A stretch of DNA of 64,000 bases from Gossypium raimondii (Eukaryota > Streptophyta > Magnoliopsida > Malvales > Malvaceae), in contig NC_068570.1 in the NCBI RefSeq assembly GCF_025698545.1, positions 1,488,001 through 1,552,000 of the forward strand, given 5' to 3'. A program made the position numbers and the translations under genes. Positions 1 through 11,653 of this stretch are shown piece by piece. Position 1 is the stretch's first letter. Every line of letters starts with the position of its first letter. The notes beneath the pieces are model-generated. The model did not search any database, had not been told where the DNA came from, and saw nothing but the letters and a program-made list of their open reading frames with translations.

Positions 1-177
1 GAGGGTGCTAACCCTTCCTCGTGCATATCCGACTCCCGAACCTGTTTTCTCAAAATTCGCAGACCAAAAATTATTTTCAGGGTGATCCGATCACACCTTC
101 AATAAAGGTCGGTGTCGACTCCGTTTTCATTTTAAAAGTCGACCCCCATTTCTCAGATTTTAAAATTGGTTTCGACA
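1..177 (+). mobile_element. 3' end of an LTR, plus orientation
   Basis: This segment matches the last part of the LTRs at 4213-7060, 8440-10159 and 16459-18814. It carries the shared block with 'gatccgatcacacc', a 'tcgact' stretch and the terminal 'ttcgaca'. The LTR is cut by the window edge, so its start and any internal coding part lie upstream. It is followed without a gap by an LTR of the same family in the opposite orientation, which suggests that this element inserted into the other one. Assignment to Ty3/gypsy is inference, because no internal coding region is visible. Confidence 0.7.
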
Positions 178-1975
178 AACATAATGCATGATGTAATGAT
201 TATAAAATGGCTATACGGGTAGAATATTAGAATGATATATAATAAATGAAGAAGGAAATGCTATGATAATATCAATATGATTATAACAATAATAAGAATA
301 TTAATCCATTGTATAAAATAAATAAAGTAATAAAAATAAAAGAAATAAAATGCTAGATGCCTTATGAGTTATGACGAATATAAACATAAATAATGTGAGA
401 ATGATAAAAGAAATGACAAAATAGTAAAAATAAGATAAAAAATAATATAATAACAATAATAATAAATGAGTAAAATGTACAGATAGAGAAATGTACCAAT
501 CTTGTTTTTAAATATATATAAAATAAGCAAGTAAATAAATAAATGGATAAATAAATAAATAATAGTAATAAGAATGATGATAAGAATAAAAATAATGGAC
601 AACAAAGTGCATAAATAAAGAAAATGTAAACATTATAATCTTTAAATGTATAAAAAGGGTAAAAGATAATAAATAAATAAATAAAACAATATATATATAT
701 ATTTTTAGAACCATAAAACAATATATCTATATATATATATAATCTATAAAGGGTTGAAATTAAATAAATAAGGGTTAAACCATAATTTAGACAAAATTAA
801 GGGATAGATTGTAAAAAAAAAGGCAGAATGAAGGGCTGAAATAAAATGCGCGCCAAGGGACGGGGACTAGATGGGAAATTATTCCCAGTCCCACAAACGC
901 GTCGTTTAATGATGGACTGGAACGAAACAAAATCAACATCGCGGGGTAAAAAATTTAAAAAAAGAAAAAAGAAATAGGACTAAATTGAAACTGGCCATAA
1001 AAGCAGAAGGACCGAAAGCATAAATATCCCCTCTAGGTGAAAACATGCTGATCCTAGGGGATGGATCGGGTCGGGCCACAGGTAGCGTCAAAATGCCGTT
1101 TTGGCGTTTGAAATGAAATCCCAAAACGACGCCGTTTGCATGGGTTATATAAGTAAAAAAGTTAGAAAAAAAATCATTTTACCTGTTTTTTTTTTTTTAA
1201 ACCTCATCTTTCTCTCATTTTTCTCTCAACCCTCCCATGTCCGGCCATTAGGTCTGACGAGGACATCAGCGGCCGCCGCAAAAAATAGCCCTCTTCATCC
1301 TTTCGACCCTCCCAAACCGAGATCTGGGATTGTTGTTTTTTTTAAAAAAACGTCGAAATAGCCGGAATCCTTAGAAAACCTTTCGGTTTTCTAGGTTTCA
1401 AAAACCCCTATGCCCGAAAGATGTCATCTTTCATCGGAGATGACTATCCTCAACCACTTAAGGCGGCAAAACACGAAGAACCCGGAAGGTTTTCCACCCT
1501 TTTTTTATTTATTTATGTTTTATTTATAAAATAGATTCGTAAAAAATAAAAGAAAAAAATCACCTTTTTGAAGTTTTGAGTTTTACTCTTGTGTGTGTAA
1601 AAAAATACATGGCGTCTGGTTCTTATAGCTGATTTTACATATATATTTTTTTTCTTTCTCTATTTTGCTACTGTTTTTGCATGTTTTCGTTCATTGTCCT
1701 CATCTCTCGCTTTTTGTTGTCTTTCTCTTTTTTACAGGTGGTGGCAGAGGGGGTGTCAGACGGCACGCCTACCGACATGGCGAGGTTGCGGCATGAAAAG
1801 GGGTTAGGGTTTTTGATTTACTGAAAATATTTAAGTGTTTTGGGCCACTGGGCCGTTAGGGTTTTCTTTTATTTTGGATCATTTGGGCTTCTTTTGTAAT
1901 TGGACTTGGAAAGTTAATTTTTGTTTTTATTTTTATTTGATTTGGTTTTGGCCCGGGCAAAAATGGCATGTTACA
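178..1975 (-). mobile_element. Inverted, partial LTR of the same family
   Basis: Read on the minus strand, this starts at 1975 with TGTAACATGCC and runs through the same blocks as the other copies: a TATA-like 'acttatataa', the paired ACGNCGT motifs near 1092-1130, a GC-rich block and a long AT-rich tract. At 178 it joins the end of a plus-strand LTR, at a point that corresponds to roughly 700 bases before the normal LTR end. The missing terminal part probably lies left of the window, beyond the inserted plus-strand element. The short open frames inside (for example 933-1361) are not conserved and are not genes. Confidence 0.65.
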
Positions 1976-1989
1976 ATAGTGATGCCCTA

Positions 1990-2680
1990 AGACTAGAAAT
2001 ACATTAAACTACTACATATTGACTTATACATCCAAACATTGCAGAGGAGCCTAATTTTCTATTATCTTCTCTCCAAATAATATAATTTATTTTATAAAGT
2101 AATGATATATTTGTCATTATCCAACTGAGTTGATATCCGGTTGACTCGTGGCACCAAATTCAATACAAAATTTATTATTAGTAGAGATATATGAGCAGAA
2201 GTTGAAGCCCTAAAACTTGCAAATACATCCCTCTACATATTATAGGAATATACGGAGAAACGAGTATTGTACATTAAACACCCTTGAAATAATACAATTT
2301 ACCATATAAAGTAATGATATATTCGTCATTATGCAACTTAGTTGGTACTTGGTCGATTCGTGTCACCAAATTCAGTACAAGATTTAATATTAGTAGAGAT
2401 ATATGAATGATAAAAAAACACTATCAAATAATATAATTTTCTTTATTAGTAGAAATATATGAAGAGAGGCTGGAGTCCTAAAAATTACAAACACATCGCT
2501 CTACTCAATAAAGGATTTAATACGAGTAGAGGAAGCCCTAAAACTTGCAAATACATCCCTCTACATGTTATGGGAACATATAGAGAAATTACTATTATAC
2601 ATTAAACTACTACATATTGACTTAATTATATGTACATCCAAACGCTGCAGAGGAGCCTACTCTTCTATTTTCCACTATAT
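1990..2680. repeat. Local tandem repeats downstream of the EF-hand gene
   Basis: Two copies of a unit containing 'aagtaatgatatat' and 'tagtagagatatatga' lie at about 2077-2192 and 2287-2405, spaced 210 bases. A second unit around 'cctaaaacttgcaaataca' occurs at 2181-2260 and 2524-2590, with a weaker copy at 2449-2515. A third unit ('cattaaactactacatatt' then 'gcagaggagcct') occurs at 2001-2053 and 2600-2658, and again beside the second EF-hand gene near 11475-11532. The units sit just past the 3' end of the minus-strand gene. Confidence 0.75.
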
Positions 2681-2747
2681 AAATTAGAGCTACAAGAACT
2701 GAATGTGTATAGAACTATACACAATCAGTGTATCAAATATTAATCAT

Positions 2748-3056
2748 TTACCCAATGGTATAGCCTTGTTTCATGGCATATTTAACAAGATCATCCAACT
2801 CGTCATCACTTACATATCCATCTCCGTTGCCATCAGCTACAGAAAGCCCTCGTCTGGCTCTCCAACCTGGAATATAAGCACCTAAGCTAGCGAACGCTTT
2901 CCTCAACTCTTCTATGCTAAGACGACCGTCTTTGTTAACGTCAAAACTCTTGAATGCGGCTTTCAGTTGAGCCTCGGTTATCGGCACAGGGCCAGGTGTT
3001 TTCCTTCGGCAAGTATTGGGGATACACTTAGGTGATGAATGGTTGAAGCAAGGCAT
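2748..3056 (-). CDS. Two-EF-hand calcium-binding protein (calmodulin-like)
   Basis: Intronless gene for a 102-residue protein. Two canonical EF-hand loops are visible: residues 39-50 (DVNKDGRLSIEE) and 75-86 (DGNGDGYVSDDE). Both have Asp at loop position 1, Gly at 6 and Glu at 12, so both should bind calcium. A basic, Cys-containing N-terminus of about 25 residues precedes them. Proteins of this size and layout form a plant group of small calmodulin-like sensors that relay calcium signals to unknown partners. There is no signal peptide or membrane segment. A TATA-like stretch lies about 60 bases upstream of the start. The gene at 11654-11959 is a close paralogue with shared flanks. The target protein cannot be told from sequence. 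Confidence 0.88.
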   Translation of the reverse strand: MPCFNHSSPKCIPNTCRRKTPGPVPITEAQLKAAFKSFDVNKDGRLSIEELRKAFASLGAYIPGWRARRGLSVADGNGDGYVSDDELDDLVKYAMKQGYTIG

Positions 3057-3111
3057 TTTGTGTAGGAGGAGAATATAGTTTTGTTTGCTGTAGTTGGCGT
3101 AAATGAGATTA

Positions 3112-3125
3112 GTGTATATATATAG
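3112..3125 (-). promoter_or_regulatory. TATA box of the first EF-hand gene
   Basis: On the minus strand this reads ctatatatatacac and ends about 56 bases before the ATG at 3056. The paralogue has an equivalent element at 12041-12052 at a similar distance, and that conservation supports the call. Confidence 0.5.
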
Positions 3126-3432
3126 GGAGCATTGCTAATGATAGCTTTGTGTATTAATTAATTCCATTTAGGATAAGATTTGCGTTGCTACCTTTGATGT
3201 TTTTGTTGTTTTCATTTGTACCCATGGATCGAATCTTGAAGGAAAAGGTGATAGATAAACACTGGTTGTGCCAATCTTTTGAAGTGATTCTCAATTTATC
3301 ACTTTAGTCCTTTGTAGACCCTTGACTCATACATATCCTTTACTGATCTTGAAGGAACTTTATTAATTTTTCAACATGGACCAGTAAATTCAAAGCAGAA
3401 AAGTATGCCACAAACTTGCAAAAACTTTTGAG

Positions 3433-3960
3433 TCGGGTCAGGTTTAGATTGAGCTAAAACATAATATTAATCTGCATTATGTTTGTAAAAGCGCAACTTG
3501 AAATATAAGTTTAAAATTTTGATCAAGCCTACCCATATGTGTAAATAGTTAAACTAAACATATTTTAAGTTCATTCATATTTTAAAAAAAAATATTTATG
3601 TTATTTTTAATTTAATATTTAAAATTTTTGTATATTTTTCATTTATTAAATTTTATATATAGATAACTTAATAATTTTTTAATGTTTACATTATAACTTT
3701 ACATGTTACTATAGATTTAATTTGTATGTGTTATAAATATAATATATAAAAATAATATAATATATTATAAACTTAGAAAATAGGTTAGACCCGGCTCGAG
3801 TTTTGAATGTTTGAGTCCAACTTGGTCCATATTTTAAACAGGTCTAATTTTATTGTCGAAACTCTTTTTAGACTTAATTTTTTTATCCAAATCCTATAAA
3901 TTTTGAACAAACCTTCAAAATTGTATGAATAATCTGATCGTTTAAATAGTTATAATTTAG
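3433..3960. mobile_element. AT-rich dispersed element inserted in the EF-hand 5' flank
   Basis: The paralogous flank at 12770-12815 continues directly from 'aacttttgag' to 'aaagatgtaaattaagc', while here about 530 extra bases intervene. The extra block has 'gggtcaggtttagattgag' at one end, an AT-rich middle and 'gacccggctcgag' near the other. Related copies occur at 20575-21500 and, inverted, at 30610-31190. No coding potential is seen, so it is a non-autonomous element of unknown class. Confidence 0.6.
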
Positions 3961-4212
3961 ATCACTAAAAAAGATGTAAATTAAGCTTAGTTTAATCCAC
4001 ATTTTATATCTTACTATTAACTTTGATCCAAAAGGAATTTTTTGAATGAAATTAATGAAAGCTCTTGAAAGCAACACGGAATAAAATCAACACGTTTAAT
4101 GGGTTCTCTTCATAGGGAGATAAGGTATATCCATACCAAATGCATGCATTCTTTTTGTTCCTTGTATGCTAGTGTGTATTATAACTATAGATAAATTATT
4201 TTATAGACCCTT

Positions 4213-5975
4213 TGTACAAGTCCAATTTTGACCCGGGGCCTAAAACCCAAATAGACCAAAACCAAACCTAGTCTAGACCTAACCCAATTACAACCAAACA
4301 ACAACCCAAGCCCAATTAATAACCCTAAACCCAAATACAAACATAACCCCAGCACAAAATTAACCCCATCCAGCAACAGCAAACCCTAGCCCCCAAGCCT
4401 CTAGCGCCGCATGCCTTGCTGCTGCCGCCCTTAGCCCCTAGGCCTCTGCCATGCTAGCCTATCGCTACTGTCACCGTAGCCTCCTCCACGCGCACTGTTG
4501 CCTGCAAGAGAAATAAAGAGCAAGAGGACAACAGCAAGAAACAATCGCAAACGACAAAAAATAGAAGTTTAAGGATTTTAAAATCGGTTATATAAGCCGA
4601 ATACGAGCACTGTAACACTTCTTCCTTTCTTTATGAATCTTGAGAAATAAAAACAAAAAACAAAGTTTTAAGGTGATTCTCTTTTTATTTCAATCTTTCT
4701 ATTTTTTTATCTTTATTTTTATTATTGTTTTTTATTTTTATAAACGAAAATAATATAAAAAAGAAGGGGACTTACCGGAGGAGTGCCGTGATCGTGCCCG
4801 CGGAGGGTTCTCCTTCGTTACGGCCACCGATTCCAAAGGGCACTAAGGGTCTTCTTCTTTTTTTCTTTTTCGGGGTTGAGGGGTTTGGCCCTCAAGGATG
4901 CTCCAAGGCCGAGGTTAAAAGTTTTTTCTCCATTGCCGGCCACCGGTCTTTGTGGCCACGGCGGTGGCGCGCCAGTGGCTAAGAAACCCAAGGATCGGGT
5001 GTTTAAAAGGAAAGGGGAAAGGTTTTGAAAATTTAAAAAAAGAAAAGAAAAAAACAAAACAGAGGCTGGAATGAAAAAATTTTGCTTAAGTACACTAAGT
5101 AAAATCGTCCCGTTTTGCAACTAGGGTTCAGGTGCCAAAACGACGTCATTTTGGCCCTGACCCGAAAACCGGCCCGTCCACCCTCAGGATCTGCGCGTTT
5201 CTGCGGTAAAGGGTATATTGGCGCGCGGGGTCTCTCCGCTTTCGCTCTGTGCTGCAATCTGATCCCTGTTGTCTTTTTATTTGGGCCGCGTGATTTTCCA
5301 TTCGTTCCAATCTGGCCCACGTTGAACGTTGCGCATGAAGGAATGGATTATTTTCCCAATCAATCCCTCACTGTTAAAGCGCGTTCTACCTTGGCCCTTA
5401 ATGCCTCTTATTTATTTACAGCTTCAACCCCCAGATTCTGGTCCGTTTCCAGTTTCATCCTTAGTTCTTTAAATTTTTTTATTTTTTTATTTTTCTTTTA
5501 AATTGCTTTTGTTTATTATTATTAGTTTTCTTGTTTGTTTTGATTTCATTTTTATTTGTTTTTTAAACTGTGTAGTTTTTTCTTTATAGATATTATTTCA
5601 TTTAAACAGTTTTATTATTATTTTTACCTATTATTTATATTAAACCATTTTTGTTTACATATATTATTTTAAATTTCTTTTTCTATATGACATTCCAAAT
5701 TTTTATATGGTATATTGATTTGCTTTTATTATTATTTATTTTATTTTTTGTTAAGATGTATTATACATGTTAACTATTATAAATTGTTTTATACTATTTC
5801 CTTTAAATTGCCATTTTTTTTATTTTGAACTCATTTTATGTATTATTTAGTTAAAAGTGTTTTATTACTTTAAAATTGCTTCATATACCTTTTTAAATGC
5901 AACTTACTTATTTTAAAATGCTTCATTTGTTTTTCTTTTCAAAGATTTTTCTTTTCTTAAATTACTTATCTTATT

Positions 5976-6023
<48 letters not shown>

Positions 6024-6030
6024 TCATTTG

Positions 6031-6070
<40 letters not shown>

Positions 6071-7060
6071 TCCTTTTAAAATTGTTTTGTATATTATTAA
6101 CCTTAAATTTCTTGTTTTGCATTATCTATTTTTAACTCATCACTATCATTTTAGAATTGTTTTTTACATTTTATTTGATTTTAATTTGTTTTATACTTTT
6201 TAAATTATTGTTTAATTCCTTAGTCTTTATTTATCGATGTTTGTATTTGAATGATGAATGTTGTGAGATTATTGCCATTGTGTGTACTTTAATTCGTTTA
6301 TTCGCTTTCATATCATTGGTATTCACTTGCATAATATGGTATTTGTGTATTAATGTCATGTGTGCGCTATTATATTTTATTTCATGTCATTGCATCGTGG
6401 ATATTTCAACGTCTTTGTTCAATATAATCCACTTCATTTACTCCCAAACAAAATAAATGTACGCCTTTAAGTGTTGTACTCGCGACTATTCAAAAAGATT
6501 TTCTAAATAAGGCAATATTTTGCGTTTGGAAATTCGAGAAAACGTGCTCTAACGTGCTGAGTTTCGATTTCTCGTTTGACCAAATGGCCAAATATCCTCT
6601 TAAAATTTCAAAGTATGGGTTTTGGAAATTATAAGGTGCTTTGGTTTCGAGGGTTTAAAGTATTGTATCCTAACGTGTTGGATGTGATATTCTTTCAGAA
6701 CGAGAGAATCCTAAATTCCAACCCATGTTATTCGAGTTTTTTTAAAGGATCGTATTTTTAAAACTCTTCAAAGTTTTCAATCTTCGACACTAAGACACTA
6801 GTTAATCAACTAGGTACCAATTTTGGGCATTGTGAGGGTGTTAATCCTTCCTCGTACGTAACCGACTCTCAAACCCGTTTTTCTGAATTTCGTGGACCAA
6901 AAATTGTTATTTTAATAAAATCAAATCGTTTATTAAAAACAACCACTTTTCGAGGTGATCCGATCACACCTCATCAAAAAGGATTGGTGGCGACTCCTGT
7001 TTTTGTTTTCGTTTTCAAAATCCAAGTCGACCCTATTTTATCAAAAAAATGGTGTCAATA
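4213..7060 (+). mobile_element. Solo LTR flanked by a CCCTT target duplication
   Basis: It begins TGTACAAGTCC and ends GGTGTCAATA, a decayed form of the family end 'ttcgaca'. The 5-base sequence ccctt lies on both sides (4208-4212 and 7061-7065). A TATA-like 'tatataag' is at 4589-4596. A palindromic ACGT motif is at 5137-5152, and a GC-rich block follows at about 5160-5350. The rest is AT-rich and includes (AT)n runs at about 5980-6070. No gag-pol region or second LTR is present, so this is a solo LTR left by recombination. Open frames within it (4725-5501, 5897-6761 and others) are incidental. Confidence 0.8.
5979..6068. repeat. (AT)n microsatellite, interrupted
   Basis: Two runs of alternating AT (about 5979-6018 and 6033-6068) are separated by 'gtacatcatttgtt'. 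They lie inside the LTR and account for the tyrosine/isoleucine-rich open frame at 5897-6079. Confidence 0.9.
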
Positions 7061-7699
7061 CCCTTCTCACCATAAAATTTATTGTCTCTTTTCAATTATT
7101 TAATAATATTTTAGCAATTTTTTTCATCTCATTAACACATAATTTTGATATTTTTGACCCCAAATTTTGAACTCCAGAACTCTAACTTGAACCTTGAACC
7201 CCAAATTTAACCTCAAACTCAAACCCTGAACCTGAACCCAAACCCTCGAATCCTAAACCCATCAGGGTTCGAGGTTTAAGATTCAGGTTTAAGGTTTACG
7301 ATTCAGAGTTCAAGGTTTTAGATTTGAGGTTCATGGTTCAAGGTAAAAATATATCAAAATTGTGTGTCAATGACATAAAAAAAACTGTTGAAATATCATT
7401 AAATAATTGAAAAGAGGTCATGAATGATGTGGTGGGAAGGGTTCATAAAATAATTTCTCATATTTAATGAGCTTCCCAAGTTGGTTTTCTTAAGAAATTG
7501 ATAAAAAAAAAAGTTTGTATTATATCCTAGAATGTATTTTGGTGTTATCTTTTAAAAGGGTAAAAAATATTATTGTACATTAGAAAAACGAAAAACTATT
7601 TTTTTTTATAACGGTTGGAAAAAGGCTGTTGATTTTCTTTTTGGTAGATAAAGACAGTATTAAGCAATTATACTATGGCAACCAAATTAAAACATCATA

Positions 7700-7990
7700 G
7701 AAACATTAAAATCAACCAGCATTAGACCCTGCGCTGAAGGAGGTCGCTTTGCAAATAAATGTAATCCTGTGAACTATATGGTAGAATATTTGTTCAAATG
7801 GTTTGCAATTTCGTTCTGAGTTATTGGAACATGGCGAATACGTACCTTCCAGCTCCAGTTATAAGCAGTTGATGTATTAGGGACAATTCCATCAAATTAT
7901 TATCGAAAAATCATCAGTCAAAATCATCTCCATTAATAGAACATTCTCACATTCTAATTCCACGCTAAGCGCAGGCCTTCAACGACGAAA
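7700..7990 (-). pseudogene. Degraded RNase H-like (RVT_3) fragment of a retroelement
   Basis: Minus-strand translation gives two pieces in different frames: FVVEGLRLAWN (stop) NVRMLLMEM near 7915-7988, and NWSWKVRIRHVPITQNEIAN followed by HLNKY near 7790-7860. Both resemble plant reverse-transcriptase-like RNase H domains, which typically have 'EGLRLAW' and 'HVpReqN.vAd.LA'. Stops and a frameshift show it is dead. It is probably from a LINE or from one of the many RVT_3 fragments in plant genomes. No flanking reverse transcriptase was recognised. Confidence 0.55.
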
Positions 7991-8274
7991 AAAGCTGTTG
8001 ATTTTAAGATGCGAATTCTCGATATTCGTATTTAAAAATTGCAAGGTTTTGAAACATAATAAAATCAAAGATGGGACATGTACCATACTTTTGCCTAATA
8101 AATTTAGAACCTATATTTGCTTTTTGTCCCAATATAATATTCTTTTCCTTTATTCCCCAATGAAAAAGATTTAAGTGAATTATTAATTGCGTATGGCTAA
8201 GTGCTAACCTTAGATTTTCTTGGATTTGGTCGTTCAATTAGTTATATAAAATTATAATACTTAAAATTATTCAT

Positions 8275-8390
8275 AATTCCACTCTCATTTCTAAATAGAA
8301 GGATAAATGTGTCCAAACCCATGTCATTTTATACTGATAACAATGCTAATGACAATCGAACTAAAACTCAATCAACATAAAACTACAATT
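8275..8390 (-). mobile_element. tRNA-derived SINE fragment (family 1)
   Basis: On the minus strand it reads 'ttgattgagttttagttcg', an A-box-like region, then 'gcattgttatcagt', a B-box-like 'gggtttggacac' and 'atccttctattta'. This order is shared by the copies at 19505-19605, 43790-43925, 50220-50320, 54045-54125 and 62283-62416. The promoter-box layout supports a tRNA-derived SINE. Confidence 0.6.
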
Positions 8391-8439
8391 TTTAAATCCT
8401 TTTTCATTCATTTTAATTTTTGGATATATATATATATAT

Positions 8440-10159
8440 TGTAACGGGCCATTTTTACCCGACCCACCATAAACCAAAAAACTAATAAAATAAATAAAGA
8501 GTCTAAGTCCAATTACAGAAATGGCCTATTTACAAAAAAATCAGACCCAAAACTAAAAATCCAACCCAAAAAATTCTTTAAAAAAAATTAGTTTTTATAG
8601 GCCCTACAAAACGACGACGTTTAGGGCTGATTCCAATAGCCCCAAAAGGGAGTCGTTTTGCCTTTTGACCCGAGATCCAACCCAAGGTCTCAGGATCCGC
8701 GTGTTTTTGGACTAGGGTATAATTCAAAACTAGTCCTTCAACTTTTCAAGCGATTTGCAATTAGGTCCTAACCCTCTTTTTTTATTTTTTTATAAATTAT
8801 ACCACATGATTTTCGTGTGCTTCAATTTAGTTCTCGGTTCGCTGATCTCCTAGAGAAGGGAGGCGTGTCCAAAAATCAAAATAATTTCTTATTTGGTCCT
8901 CACTTATTTTCGTGATTTTCATTTTAGTCTTTTATTTATTTACTTTATCTTAATTTATCCTTTTAATTTGATTTGGGTTACGATTACGTCCCTCAATCAG
9001 TTTAACTCTTTTATTTATTTACTTAGTGGCTATATTCAATTTTTATTTTTATTTTATTTTCACCGAGCCTTTGTTTATTTATTTATTTTATTATTTTTAT
9101 TATTATTTTTATTCATTTATTTAGTACTCCTTTTATACATACCGAAGAATTGAATTATATACATGTTTTATGGGTACATTTTACTTATTATTGTCTTTTA
9201 TTATTTTATTTTATTTTTTTTAGAGTGTTCTTGTTCGTTTATTAGTTTTTTTAGCACTCTCATGTGATTTTTTTAAATCATGCATTTTCTGTTTTTTTTT
9301 TACTTTGAATTACCTCTTTTATTTCATTATTATTATGATTCGATTAGTGATATTATTATTACTATAATTACATTAGTATTATCTTAACATTTCCTTATTT
9401 ATTTATTATATATCATTTTAATATTCTACCTGTATAGCTATTTTACATTATTTCATCGTCATTACATTATTTACTATGCTTAAATATAATTAACCGTTTT
9501 TATATTATACCCCAAATGAAATGAATACACATTGTTTAAATGTCACATTAGTTATTATTTAAGGAAGGAAATTTTAAAATTAATGTAAATGTCCTGTATT
9601 TGGAGATTCGAGAAGTCATGTCCCAACTTATAGGGTTCGGCTTTCTCCTTGAACCTAGATAACCGGACATCCCTTTTAAAATTAAAACACATGAGATTTA
9701 AATAGTAATTAAAATAAAGAGCAAGTTTATTTTCAAGGATTCGAGAGGTCGTATCCTAACATACGGGATATGCCCTTTTGTTACCTCGAGATAAGAGGGC
9801 TTTTTACATACGTTTTGATTTATTCAAGCGACTTCAATTAAAAATAACATTATGCAAAGTGGGATCGTATTTTAAATTCTTTTCAAATTTTTTAATTCAC
9901 GGCACTAAGACTTTAATTAATCAACTAGGTATCAATTGTGGGCGTTACGAGGGTGCTAATCATTCCTCATTCCTAACTGACTCCCAAACCTGTTTCCTAA
10001 ATTATGTAGACCAAAAATCTTTGTTTTAGTAAATCAAACCGTTTATTAAAACGATCAATTTACAAGGCAACCCGATCACACCTTATAAAAAAGAATTGGT
10101 GGCGATTCCTATTTTCGTTTTTAAATAAGAAGTCGATTTCAAAAAGAATATTTTCGACA
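8440..10159 (+). mobile_element. Solo LTR flanked by a TATAT target duplication
   Basis: It starts TGTAACGGGCC (8440) and ends TTTTCGACA (10159). The flanking 5-mers are tatat on both sides (8435-8439 and 10160-10164), although the 5' side is an AT run, which weakens the duplication as proof. At 1720 bases it is shorter than the copies at 4213 and 16459 because most of the upstream region with the first TATA-like site is missing. The paired ACGT motifs are present in decayed form near 8608-8655. There is no internal retrotransposon coding region. Confidence 0.78.
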
Positions 10160-11440
10160 TATATATTATCAAGTTAGAAATACAAAAGATTTTAACGTGC
10201 AAAAGGAACATGTGGCCTTCTTTTCCATAGACAACATGAGTATATAGATTCCTCCAAATCCAATTGTTTAATTTGTTGAACTTTTTTTTTTACTCCAAAT
10301 TCATAATCTAAATATTACTATTATTTATTTAAATTTTTATTATCATTGAGTTTTAATTTAGTTTGTATCGTTATTGTGAATATGCTTAAACACACAATAT
10401 CTTTCACTTTAAGAACTAGGTAGAGTTTATTTCGTAGTTGTTCAATGGTAATGAAATAGTATGACTAATGCTTTGACAATAGCAGGTATAAGGAGTCCTT
10501 CGTTTTTTGAAAGTTAGGAGATGATTATTATGGGTTACATATTAGTTTTGGTTTGAGTTGATGATGTTGATTATCTCAGGTCGAGTGTATTTCAAAGTGA
10601 AATATTACTCTAAAAGTTTTTTTAATATTTTTGTCTTTGAAAGAGGTTAGTATTTTCCAACATCTTTCTATCTTTGTCATTTTTATATCGACTGAGAAAA
10701 AAAAAACTAGTCAGAGTTGAGCTACTTGAAGCATTATATAAAAAATATATAATTTTTTTATTATACCTTGAATCTCATCTTAAAAAGGGTGGAGATTTGA
10801 TATATATATATATATATATATATTTTATCCGAAGAACTCGAATTGAACAAAATTTAATCAAATTTGATCATAGAAAATTTAATAATTAGTTTGGTTAAAT
10901 TCAATTATTAGTCATATATTAAGCGTCAGTGTCAATTTACTTCATATATATTCTCCAATTGAATCATTTTGAGTCTTCACAGTTTTCAAATTTTGAAATT
11001 TCAATCTTAACACAAATGGTAGTGGTTAATTCATTAGTTGGATTTTTAGTAAGCAATTTGTGGAAATAATAAGTTGATATGGCATTATACGGTGATAATA
11101 TGTTTGCCACATAAGATTATGGAAATAGCATGACTTAATGAATTTAACAATTGTTGTTTGATGAGGACTAAAATTTTAAAATTTAAAAGTATAAAACTAA
11201 AATAACCAAATTAAAGTACATAGATTAAACCCACAACTTTTACAGAGTACAAGGATGGATAGCGAATTTAACCTAAAAGTTATTAATATTGGAGGATTTA
11301 GGTGGCCAATGTAAATGTTTCTTGGTTTGATATTTAAACCCTTTTAAAATAAAATTTTAATTTTCATCCTCAAAATATTATAATTTTATTTCAATCTTTC
11401 CACCCCAAGTTATATTCCTGGCTTCGTTCCTAATTAGACC
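10160..11440. other. Intergenic; AT-rich with a weak fold-back
   Basis: No gene was recognised. An (AT)n run is at 10801-10822. About 10980-11270 looks like one arm plus remnants of a fold-back of the '...tagtcc...aaatttaacc' type seen better at 22118-22451. The open frames at 10674 and 11459 are AT-driven and unsupported. Confidence 0.4.
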
Positions 11441-11653
11441 AAAGTAATTAACGAGAAAATGACTATATTATACATTAAATTACTACATATTGGACTCACA
11501 TATATATACACCATTACACTACAAAGGAGCCTACTCTTCTATTTTTTTCATATCTTCCAATTACAGCTACACGTAAACACTAACAACTCCAAAACAAGAA
11601 AAATAAAGAGTTGCCAACATATTGATGACCAAAACTTAAGGCAATTTTCTATT

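Larger units (their letters stand above)
4190..7459. mobile_element. Fold-back (MITE-like) element split by an LTR
   Basis: The left arm is 4190-4212 continued at 7066-7240; the right arm is about 7270-7459 and is its reverse complement. Matching arm sequence includes 'aaattatttta..gaaccctt', 'tcttttcaattatttaat' and 'caattttgatat'. Without the LTR and one copy of its target duplication the element is about 417 bases and would fold into one long hairpin with a tip near 7250-7265. The inner arms are degenerate 'aaccctgaac'-like repeats. No transposase is present. Confidence 0.75.

Noticed and set aside
362-721. Open frames of up to 119 residues rich in Phe, Tyr and Ile
   Set aside because: They arise from AT-rich LTR sequence, have no domain, and overlap one another on one strand.
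4725-5501. Overlapping frames of 85-128 residues on both strands
   Set aside because: They lie wholly inside a solo LTR, the other LTR copies do not preserve them, and they match no retroelement protein.
7185-7330. Runs like aaccctgaac and ggtttaagg resembling plant telomere repeat
   Set aside because: They are degenerate, have no constant 7-base period, and form the inner arms of a fold-back element.
8004-8237. 77-residue minus-strand frame
   Set aside because: No domain and no start context, and it overlaps the edge of a SINE fragment.
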